From Isoetes taiwanensis (lineage: Eukaryota; Streptophyta; Lycopodiopsida; Isoetales; Isoetaceae): a stretch of DNA of 64,000 nt. Within the stretch, counting starts at the first letter, position 1, and every line of letters starts with the position of its first letter. The notes below the pieces were generated by a model. It made no database searches. It saw only the letters and a program-made list of their open reading frames with translations, and was not told the origin of the DNA. Positions 1 through 8,065 of this stretch are shown here, in pieces. The position numbers and the translations under genes are program-made. The stretch lies in assembly GCA_021234155.1 (NCBI GenBank), contig JAJEKV010000054.1, forward strand, positions 4,385,962 through 4,449,961. The letters are read 5' to 3'.

Positions 1-309
1 GTAGAGGACAATGTGATGCACATTACTTTGCAAAAGTGTGCGAAAGGTCAACCTTGGAAATCAGTTTTTGTTGGTCATGGTGGGTTGGATCCTTACTCAG
101 CAGATCAAGAGCAGCGTAGATTAATGCTCGAGCGCTTTCAAGAGGAGGTTCACAATTACCTGAACCTGAATATTGAATTTGATTTCTACTATTAAGTTTG
201 CCTAAGTATATGTTTTTCTTTGCAGCACCCTGGGTTTGATTTTTCACAGGCTCAGTTCAGTGGCAGTTGTCCTAATCCAAGAACGTTTTTGGGAGGCATG
301 CCACAGTGA
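1..309 (+). CDS. NudC domain-containing protein 2-like, C-terminal part (partial at window edge)
   Basis: The window opens inside a gene. The frame is open from base 1 to 147, ends at a GT donor, and resumes at 226 after a 78-bp intron ending TTTGCAG. The last exon stops with TGA at 307-309. The peptide contains KGQPWKSVFVGH, then RLMLERFQEE joined by splicing to HPGFDFSQAQFSG, the tail found in NUDCD2-type CS-domain proteins of animals and plants. These are small HSP90-co-chaperone-like proteins linked to dynein and tubulin biology; a role here is inferred from the family. The CS domain start lies upstream of the window. No break is seen, so this is probably the 3' end of a working host gene. 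Confidence 0.85.
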
Positions 310-1111
310 TGTGGTTGCTTGCTGTAACAAGATAATGGAGGTGACAATTTGAGCAATTGTGAATTATGCTCATGTAAATCTTTGTACTACTACAGGTTAT
401 TGAACTGGAAAAGACCTTCATTCCTTTTTGTGTTTTCTCTCCTCTTAGTGATTGAAGGTACTGGAACACCTCATCGACACGACAAAAACTTGGTATCTTA
501 TAGTCAAAGGCTCAGCCAAGGGAGCACATACGCGAGTGTTAATCGACACTGAGTTGTTGACCTTTAAAGTGCTTATGTGTCTAATTATTGAGCTATTTTT
601 CTTTTGTCTGCCTTATTTGACCCGAGTAACATGGCAACATTTGGCCAGGTTATAGTGAGTGCCATTAGCCATTCCTATTTCCATAATGGAAGGCTTTGAA
701 AGACAAGCTATGTTTATCAACAAACCAGAAATTTTATATGGAAGTTACAGCGTTGAAAGTAGCAAGCTTGCTAACCGAGCCTCCAACTTTTCTCAAATTC
801 TAAGCTGTACATGGAACGATAATTCTTCTTCTCTGCTTTACATTTGATGTCATACCATCCACAATGGAGAAACAAAAATTAGAGGTGTCATGACTACTCT
901 GTAATATACTCAAAACATGGTGGTAAGTCCTGTTAGGATGGTTCAAGGTACTTCTTTTGTTTATAAGACACTTCATTCCAGAGCAGTAGGGAGAGCATTT
1001 GCAGAGTTCTTAGGCACAATATGATTTTATCTCGGATGTGGATCTCTGGTTGCTTCAAGCAAGCTCTACTCTTCTTAGTTGTAAAGCATTCTCTGTGCTA
1101 CGCTTTTTTAT

Positions 1112-1194
1112 AAGACCGAATAGCTAATGGAACTGTGTAAGAAACACGATCTCTGTTGTTGAGACCAAATAGCTAATAGAACTATGTAAAGAAC
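1112..1194. repeat. Short tandem duplication, period 49 bp
   Basis: Two diverged copies of a unit built on GACC-R-AATAGCTAAT start at 1,112 and 1,161. Confidence 0.6.
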
Positions 1195-1696
1195 AGATCT
1201 GCTTCATGTTTGGAAGGCCTTGGAAGTTTGTCCAAGCAGGGACGTATGAAAGCAGACATGCTTGTAGAATAGTATAGGCATGGTCTTCCAATAGCATGTT
1301 TAGCTGCAGCAACAAGAGAAATATAGGATGATACTAGAGTCCTGCGGTAGGATTTTTTTGTAGTAGCTGTTGAGGAGATTTAATTGAGAGCTGATATCTA
1401 TGTGGGGTAAACATAGAGTTCTCAATTGTCCTACATCATAGTATTAAGAAGAACGAACTTCACATTGTAAATAATGCCATCATATCTCAACTAATATGCT
1501 AAAACTGTCTAAAATATGTAAGGGCACAGGTAGAGTAACTGCTTGGTTAGTATTTTCCCTTGGCTTCTTGGAGCAACCAGCAGGTTTTCAATGGTTTATT
1601 CCACGAAGAAAGGGAGTCTAAGATCACAGTATTTTCTAGTCAAAGGTTTATGCTTAAGTTCATGTGCATCTTAGAAAGGAGATGTCATTGGAAGCT

Positions 1697-1747
1697 GTAT
1701 GAGAATGAGGGCTATGGATTTTTGGAGGTTGTATGAGAATGAGGGCT
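1697..1747. repeat. 17-bp direct repeat, spacing 34 bp
   Basis: The word GTATGAGAATGAGGGCT occurs at 1,697 and again at 1,731, followed in both by a GGATTTT-like string. Confidence 0.6.
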
Positions 1748-2266
1748 GGATTTTGGAATGTGTATATATTTAGGATAATCGAGGACTGTGGGTATCCCAT
1801 TTTGGTACTCTTTTGATATATGGGTTGTTCTGGCCCTATGATTCGCATGTATGGAGCCACATTCTGTAAAATCCAGATGAGGCTTTGTTCATTTTTCGGT
1901 TGTGTACTTCTACACTCATCGTCTTTTACCACCAGAATTAGAAAGAATGTTTTATCCCTATCAACGATGGGCACTAAGTCAAGCATCCAGTTTTGAGATA
2001 CAGCTGGTATGTTTTGGTCAAAGTGGATACGAAGTTTGGATTTAAATCGGGATGATTGTGGCAAACATTATCACTTGTAAGTAAGCCCTCTTCAGTTTGC
2101 TAGTTTGAAGGTTTGGCGGAGACAATTTTATGTTCGACAATTTAGAGCGATTGATCGTACTCTGTGGATACTGAAACTGTTATGTAGCCAACATTTCACG
2201 TATAACTTGTACTTCCAAACCACAATCTACAGTCCTTAAATTCTTATCAATTGTGAACTTATTGTG

Positions 2267-2352
2267 ATCATCCTAAAGAAATCTTAGCAGACATGTGTAC
2301 ATACCTGCGCAACCATCATCCTAGAGAAATCTTAGCAGACATGTGTACATAC
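2267..2352. repeat. Tandem duplication, period 48 bp
   Basis: Two nearly identical copies begin at 2,267 and 2,315 and differ by one base over about 38 bp (ATCATCCTAAAG versus ATCATCCTAGAG), then continue through AGCAGACATGTGTACATACCT-like sequence. The duplication looks recent. Confidence 0.75.
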
Positions 2353-2504
2353 CTTATGAAACCTTGATCCCATTGCACACATGTTCTATTGTGACAGAGC
2401 TACATGCTGCAGCATGCAACCACCGCAATCATGCAATCATGCTCGAGCAATCATGTTGAAAGGTAGAAATCATTTTTTTGTCTGTTTTTCCTCTCTGTTA
2501 TTCA

Positions 2505-3180
2505 ATTTTTTTTAATGCACAACTAACATGCTCAAACACGTAGGATATGCAGTTAATGCAAGCAGCAAAACTAATTGTACCTCAGCAGTCGTCGCGCGCC
2601 TCCGTTGCAACCCATCAATACTCGGAAGCTCATGAATGAAGATTCCTCTTGCCAAGTCCATGTGAACTCTGAGGGCCTGTCTCTCCTCTACGAAAACATT
2701 CACTTGCTTCCATAACTCCAATGCACTGTTCCAAAGCATGGAACAGCCTGCCTAGTTGGATCCGCAGAACTCTCACTCCAGCGGCCACACTTTCAGCTAT
2801 TTTGTTAATTCCCATAACATTTTCAAGCATTTCTACTACTACATGGGCATATTCACGTTCTGCAGCGGCAACAGTAAGGCGTGGCAGTCCATTGCTACTA
2901 GATTGTCAATGGAAGGCATTTGGGCATCATGAACATGTCCAGGAGGTCCATATGGCACTCCGTTTGGAAGAGTTTGGGGCTGCCCAATATGGAGAGGTAG
3001 CAAACCAGGGAGGCATGGCAAAGCAACATGCACAGGAGGAGGAGCACCTGGCAAAGGAAAATACGCAACAGGTGGAGCACTTGGGTAGGACAGAGGGGCA
3101 GACATGGCCATACCACTTCTGCTATCACTTATTTCAACGACTTCAGGTGTTACAACATGACCATTAGCCTCCATGATCAA
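2505..3180 (-). pseudogene. Unrecognised proline-rich gene remnant
   Basis: Reading leftward from ATG at 3,180, about 100 residues are open. They are rich in Pro, Leu and His (PSAPPVAYFPLPGAPPP near residues 33-47). Coding character continues in another frame from about 2,880 with AAEREYAHVVVEMLENV, and in a third frame near 2,700. This suggests frameshifts or short unannotated introns. No family was recognised. It could be the exon-rich end of a decayed host gene or a retrocopy. Confidence that it descends from a coding gene is modest. Confidence 0.35.
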
Positions 3181-3419
3181 AGGGCAAGGCGTGCTATGAA
3201 TGGTATTAAAGTAGTTCTATGAACTATATTAAATCAAGAGAAGATGTAACACAAAATCTATATAGAAATAGAAGAGGAAATTTATATTCATATCAAAGTC
3301 AGACTACAATTCAACATCAGGTGAACAACAGATCAGCAAGTAAACACTAGCCCATTGCCATAGGTGTAATCAAGGAAATTTAGAGGAATGTAATCAGCTC
3401 CGCTGCACTCTCCTTGCAC

Positions 3420-4620
3420 ATCCGGTCTATGGTAAACACATACCCTTCAAATATATGGGGGCAGAACTGGAGGAATCGGCAGAATACAAATACCTGGGAT
3501 ACGATGCACACGGTACAGGTAAATGGTCTAAGGGAGCAGATGCCAGATTCTAGTCAGCTATAAAAAGCTACTTCAATATGAAAAACTTCTGTAACAGGAA
3601 CAGAATAATGGATTGGGAAATCAAATGCTATCTGTTTAATACGGTGGTCACGTCAACACAATTGTATGGATCAGAGGCATGGGGACCCGGACTATCTGAC
3701 AAAAAATGGAAAAAGCAAGAAGGAATTTTCAGACAATGGCACAAACAGGAATTCAGAGTGCGGACAAACACACCCTTAACAGCCATAGTATACGAAACGG
3801 GTCAAAGACCAATGGATTTTAGAGCTTGGAAGCGGACCATTAGATATCTGTTGAAAGATAACATGGGAGGACATACGGGGAAACTATCAACAATTGCAAT
3901 CCAAAAATCAGCCAAACTACACATTGTTACAGGTAATGGATGGTTCAGGGAAGTAGCAGTATGGACCAGAGAGATGGGGATGAATCGAAGTGACTTACGA
4001 AATGAAGGGAAGTGGAATGAAGACTGGGTTGACAGAGTGACAAGGGCGTGGTTACAAAAGCACAATGGCCCTATAAAACACTTTGGTTGAGAGAAGTCTT
4101 CAATCCGGACCAATAGATAGGACAACAAATGTACAGGGACAATCGATTAGGGAAGGCAAGAAGGGACTCCCTATCAAGACTTGGGATGGGGAGCCACGAC
4201 CTAAGAATCGAGAAGGACAGATAAAGGAAAGTGAGGGAGAACAGAATCTGCAGAATTTATGACACAGGGGGAATAGAAGACGAGAACCACATGCTCAATG
4301 ATTGTACGGCATACGAAGACATCAGAAGCAGATACAGGCTTATAAGGTGGGGACAACCAGCACACATCCTCATGGCAAGAGCGGAGACGAAAGCGGATCT
4401 GGCAGATGCAATTAGGGAAATGTTAATTAGGCAACGGGAGGTGCACAAGGAAAAAGGGCTAGTAATATAAACCACTGCAAACGTGGGACATTAAAGCCCG
4501 CAATATGCACAGCTAAAAGCTGATGATAGCGACGCACCACAACATGGTCAAGATGCTGACTATAAGCGGAGTGCCGGTATCAATAGAAAATAAGATAAGC
4601 CCTCCGAAAGGGCTACAATA
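3420..4620 (+). mobile_element. 3' remnant of a non-LTR retrotransposon (LINE)
   Basis: The frame around 3,475-4,090 carries AEYKYLGYDA, a stop, then LYGSEAWGPG and a Trp-rich tail. This matches the region after the reverse transcriptase palm and thumb in many LINE ORF2 proteins. A second frame at 4,231-4,470 has CRIYDTGGIEDENHMLNDC, a Cys/His-containing motif usual near the ORF2 C-terminus. Stops and a frameshift separate the pieces, and the catalytic domains are absent, so this is a 5'-truncated dead copy. It differs in sequence from the other two LINEs in the window. Confidence 0.7.
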
Positions 4621-4801
4621 AACCAGCATGATGCGCTAGTAGCACCCCCAGGGATTGCTCGCCCATGCTACTTCAGTTCAATAGCTACAGGGCACTAGGG
4701 ACATTAATTCTATTCTAGTCTATTCTATTATGTTCTCTCTTTCTGTTTCTCCTATGTGTCTGGGGTTAAGGGTGGGTAGAGACCTGAAAGCTTCCTAGAA
4801 G

Positions 4802-4806
4802 TAGAG
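4802..4806. repeat. Target-site duplication TAGAG, left copy
   Basis: Identical to 15,057-15,061 and directly abuts the TG...CA LTR ends. Confidence 0.9.
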
Positions 4807-5623
4807 TGATATGATTTAAGGAGACTTGAAGATATTATCCACTTTGATCAACAGTTAGATAGATAGAAGGCAAAAGAAATAAATTCTTAGAGTCTTATAG
4901 CAGCTCTATTCAAGAACAAAAGTACTTGGTTTCCACAACCAAGCTATGGAGCATCTAGCTTCCACCCAACTGGATACAGGGATTAAGGCAATTTCCCAGG
5001 GATTAACAAGCAGATTGACCACTGGTTCTTCTCTTATAGCAAGAGATCTTCTGGAATACAGCAAGCACAACCTAAACAGCTCTGGAATCTGGCTAAACTC
5101 CACGCTCAAGCAATTAAATTGTGCTCTTCTACCGGATTTGATTAGGTCGGTTTAGCAGAGCTTGGATTTGAGGCTGAGATTGAGCTGAGAGGACTGATTT
5201 CAGCATTAACCACTTACGAACTCCCCTGCAGGTCGGATTTGAGGAAGCAGCAGCCGGAAGCTGTTTGGATAACACCGGAATTGAGAGCGGGAGTCCGCTC
5301 TGCTGGATCTGGCCGTCCCCTTCTATTTTCACAGTTCGACCCCTTTTTTTTCTGTTCAAGGCCTGTTCTACGATGCTATTCTGGTATTTACCAATTTGTC
5401 TCCGCCAAATCCTTCTCTCTTTGGTAAAATTAGTTGCATGGCCCTCTTTCAATGGTTTCCTTTTACTTTGCTTTTGAACAAATATCTCCCTATACTTTAG
5501 CTTCTAATATTTGAAGGTAATATCTTGCCTTTTTTTGCCAATTCTTGTAATCACTGATATCATTATGCCCCATTGCCTGAATCCCTTGCTATTAAACCAC
5601 TCCCCCTAGCATGCTCCATATCA
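4807..5623 (-). repeat. 3' LTR (817 bp)
   Basis: The full-length LTR runs TGATATG to CATATCA on the plus strand. It is nearly identical to the two halves at 7,268-7,477 and 14,446-15,056, with scattered substitutions and short indels. Confidence 0.92.
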
Positions 5624-5640
5624 ATTCTATCCCTTTTTAA
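5624..5640 (-). promoter_or_regulatory. Polypurine tract next to the 3' LTR
   Basis: On the minus strand an A/G-rich run (AAAAAGGGATAGAAT) directly precedes the 3' LTR, where plus-strand DNA synthesis would be primed. Confidence 0.65.
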
Positions 5641-5771
5641 AAAGATCGTCCGCGAACTTTCGAATGCACTTGAGATGGGTCCATCCCTTTTCAAGATAAT
5701 TGCTCGTAAAACAAATTGCATCGAAGGGTTCCCTAGTCCTGCAAACGTAATCAACAGTTATGGATATCCGC

Positions 5772-5877
5772 GTACTTCCGCAGTACGATATACCCTTGTA
5801 CCTCCGCGGTACATTACTTGATTGTATCTCCATGACACAGTATCTCCACGATACCAATCATTGTATCTCCACGATAC
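5772..5877. repeat. Cluster of five short hairpins with TCC-type loops
   Basis: Between gag and the 3' LTR lie GTACTTCCGCAGTAC (5,772), GTACCTCCGCGGTAC (5,798), GTATCTCCATGACAC (5,824) and GTATCTCCACGATAC (5,840 and 5,863). Each is a 4- to 5-bp inverted repeat around a TCC-x-C centre. The stem sequence changes while the centre is kept. No function is known to me. Confidence 0.7.
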
Positions 5878-6042
5878 TGATGTAATTTTGTCAGGCCTAT
5901 TACTACAACTACAATTACCATTCTTCAAAATTTGCATCTAACGCACCATGCTTACATAATAGTTTAATTTTCATTCCACACAAAAACAAAATCAACACAC
6001 AGATCAAACCTTACATTAGAAAGAGATAATTTTTTACTATGT

Positions 6043-7230
6043 TTACCCCAAAGTTCCCATTTGGAGCCACCTCCGTTCTTTGGAATTAGCCTTTGCCCGT
6101 TCCTCATCTTGGAAGCTTACACCTTTCTTCCGCTCATCAACAGCTTTAGAGGTCTCTGGTATATCTTTCGGTTTGGGATCTTCAATAGCATGCATTTGTA
6201 CACCCCTTTGAGGTTTAGGTGGCTCAATCTTTGTAATCCCTCCTTCTCCAAATGGGCAATCCCTTAGATCATGCTTTCCTCCATATCTATAACAACCTCC
6301 CTTTGGTTCCTTAGCTTCCTTCCGCACTCTACCTTGACTTTCCTCTTCTCGCTTCCTTTCAGAACCATTACCCTTGCCATTATTTCTCCTCTTCTTGAAG
6401 TTTTTGGAAGATTCCTTACTTCCGTTCTTCTCTTTGCTACTCTTTTTGTCCTCTTGATCTGAAGTGTCTTCATCCCAAAAATCAAATTTCCTAGACTTTG
6501 GATCTATTTTCCGTTCTATTGCAGACGCTAGTTTTATGGCTTCATCTAAATCTTTAGGGTGAAATATTTCCATTTCCGCATAAATATCGTCCCTGACATA
6601 TTTTCTTAGAAGCTCTTTCCCATCCAGATTCCTTATTAGTGCCGCTAAATGAGTGAATTTGGAAGTGTAGGACTGACTACTTTCAGTTTCCCCTTGTTTC
6701 AGACGATCCCATTCCCTACGTAGCTCACTCTGATAATTAGAGGGCAAATAATGTGCTTCAAATGCCGTTTTGAAACTTTCCCAATCACTGATCCTGGGAT
6801 CACATTCTCGTCTGCCTTGCCACCATGTTTGAGCTTGATCTTTTAAGTAAGTGTCCATGGCTTGCAGTCTTTCCACATCTGTTGCCTGCACACGTTCAAA
6901 GAACTTTTCCCACTGGTTGATAAAACTGACAACCTTGATGGGCTTTGTCTTTCCCCCTTTGAAAGACGGCATGTTTGCTTTCTCTAACCATTTTCTCAGC
7001 TTAGGTGGCGGTGGAGGAGTTACTGGTGGAGGACCATTAGGCAAAGGAGGTTGCGGAGGTTGCAGATAAATATCTGGAAGGAAGCGGTACAGAATAGACA
7101 GCAATTCCACTTGCCTGTCATACTCTTGCTGACTGCTAGGCATAGGCAATGCTAACTGGGATGCAATGTAGCTGGCGTTAGACAAGGCTTGCTGATATTG
7201 TGCTTCAGTAACATTGAAGCGTTGGGCCAT
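6043..7230 (-). CDS. gag: Gag polyprotein of the LTR element (395 aa, intact)
   Basis: One uninterrupted frame starts with ATG at 7,230, just inside the primer-binding site. After a Pro-rich segment (QPPQPPLPNGPPPVTPPPPP, about residues 57-76) comes a retrotrans_gag core with WEKFFERV, DQAQTWWQGR and LPSNYQSELRREWDRLKQG. A long Lys/Glu/Ser-rich tail follows, then one zinc knuckle, CYRYGGKHDLRDC. In a normal knuckle the fourth position is Cys (C-x2-C); here it is Tyr, so metal binding may be weakened. Gag would package element RNA into particles, and Pol must come from another element. The stop comes soon after the knuckle and no Pol sequence follows. Confidence 0.92.
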   Translation of the reverse strand: MAQRFNVTEAQYQQALSNASYIASQLALPMPSSQQEYDRQVELLSILYRFLPDIYLQPPQPPLPNGPPPVTPPPPPKLRKWLEKANMPSFKGGKTKPIKVVSFINQWEKFFERVQATDVERLQAMDTYLKDQAQTWWQGRRECDPRISDWESFKTAFEAHYLPSNYQSELRREWDRLKQGETESSQSYTSKFTHLAALIRNLDGKELLRKYVRDDIYAEMEIFHPKDLDEAIKLASAIERKIDPKSRKFDFWDEDTSDQEDKKSSKEKNGSKESSKNFKKRRNNGKGNGSERKREEESQGRVRKEAKEPKGGCYRYGGKHDLRDCPFGEGGITKIEPPKPQRGVQMHAIEDPKPKDIPETSKAVDERKKGVSFQDEERAKANSKERRWLQMGTLG

Positions 7231-7253
7231 TGATCAGGTAGGAGGATCGCCTC

Positions 7254-7265
7254 GCTCTGATACCA
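7254..7265 (-). promoter_or_regulatory. Primer-binding site, complementary to initiator tRNA-Met
   Basis: The minus strand reads TGGTATCAGAGC two bases after the 5' LTR end. This is the classic plant LTR-retrotransposon primer-binding site for tRNA-iMet and it orients the element. Confidence 0.92.
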
Positions 7266-7267
7266 CT

Positions 7268-7471
7268 TGATATGATTTAAGGAGACTTGAAGATATTATC
7301 CACTTTGATCAACAGTTAGATAGATAGAAAGCAAAAGAAATAAATTCTCAGAGTCTTATAGTAGCTCTATTCAAGAACAAAAGTACTTGGTTTCCACAAC
7401 CAAGCTATGGAGCATCCAGCTTCCACCCAACCGGATCCAGGGATTAAGGCAATTTCCCAGGGATTAACAAG

Positions 7472-7477
<6 letters not shown>
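7268..7477 (-). repeat. 5' LTR, inner part (before LINE insertion)
   Basis: Matches 4,807-5,016 of the intact LTR. The match stops at CAAGCAGATT, where the poly-T of the inserted LINE begins. Confidence 0.9.
7468..7477. repeat. LINE target-site duplication CAAGCAGATT, left copy
   Basis: The same ten bases recur at 14,446-14,455. The LTR without the LINE has them once, at 5,007-5,016. Confidence 0.9.
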
Positions 7478-7514
<37 letters not shown>

Positions 7515-7700
7515 AAGGCAAGGTGAAGCTTAGTATTCATATCTCAGAAATACATCAGATAGTATACCACCGAGGTATACTTAATGCAGATAGTATAAAT
7601 CAACAACATACTTCTTATATAATGAAGTATGTAAGTAGAAAATTCAGGGAAACTAAAACCCTGTATAGTTAATATTGTCAAAATGCATCATAAACTAATA

Positions 7701-8063
7701 TTAACAGTTTTGGATAAAGTAGTGATATCCAACCAGATCTTGCATTGTGAGATCTGCCACACATCTTCTTCCAAGAATGTTCAGCAGCTCATCAAGTTTG
7801 TATGCTGAGTAATTGGTGAAGTCCAGCAGAACTAGTACATGTGCTTCACGTTTTTGCTGCCACTTGTGGTATAGATTCAGAAAATACTGTCTCAAATTGT
7901 TATGTCTCCACGCCTCTGGCCTCTTGAGTACCTTTCTGATGGCAGATGCATGGACCTTTTCCTGTTTTAGCTGAAGGATCATGTCTTCTTGCTCACTCCT
8001 AAAGAGTGGAGAACTCATCATCTGAGTCATCTGCCACCCCCATCTGTCTTTCTGCTGCCCCAA
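7701..8063 (-). CDS. Extra frame downstream of the LINE reverse transcriptase (about 120 codons)
   Basis: An open stretch lies between the ORF2 stop (8,066) and the poly-A and is shifted relative to ORF2. It reads RSEQEDMILQLKQEKVHASA and later HVLVLLDFTNYSAYKLDELL. It has no ATG at its start, so it may be the old ORF2 C-terminus cut off by a frameshift, or part of the 3' UTR. No RNase H motif is present. Confidence 0.35.
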   Translation of the reverse strand: MGQQKDRWGWQMTQMMSSPLFRSEQEDMILQLKQEKVHASAIRKVLKRPEAWRHNNLRQYFLNLYHKWQQKREAHVLVLLDFTNYSAYKLDELLNILGRRCVADLTMQDLVGYHYFIQNC

Positions 8064-8065
8064 CT

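Larger units (their letters stand above)
310..2500. other. 3' flank of the NudC-like gene; no further gene seen
   Basis: AT-rich sequence. Short frames are present (the longest about 134 codons on the minus strand near 1,660-2,064), but none shows a recognisable domain. Three small local duplications are listed separately. The first several hundred bases probably hold the 3' UTR of the upstream gene. Confidence 0.5.

Noticed and set aside
1660-2064. 134-codon minus-strand frame
   Set aside because: No recognised motif, AT-rich composition, and local duplications beneath it; chance is more likely.
5129-5452. Gene inside the LTRs (the same frame recurs at 14,553-14,771)
   Set aside because: It repeats because the LTR repeats; no coding signature, and LTRs normally hold regulatory DNA.
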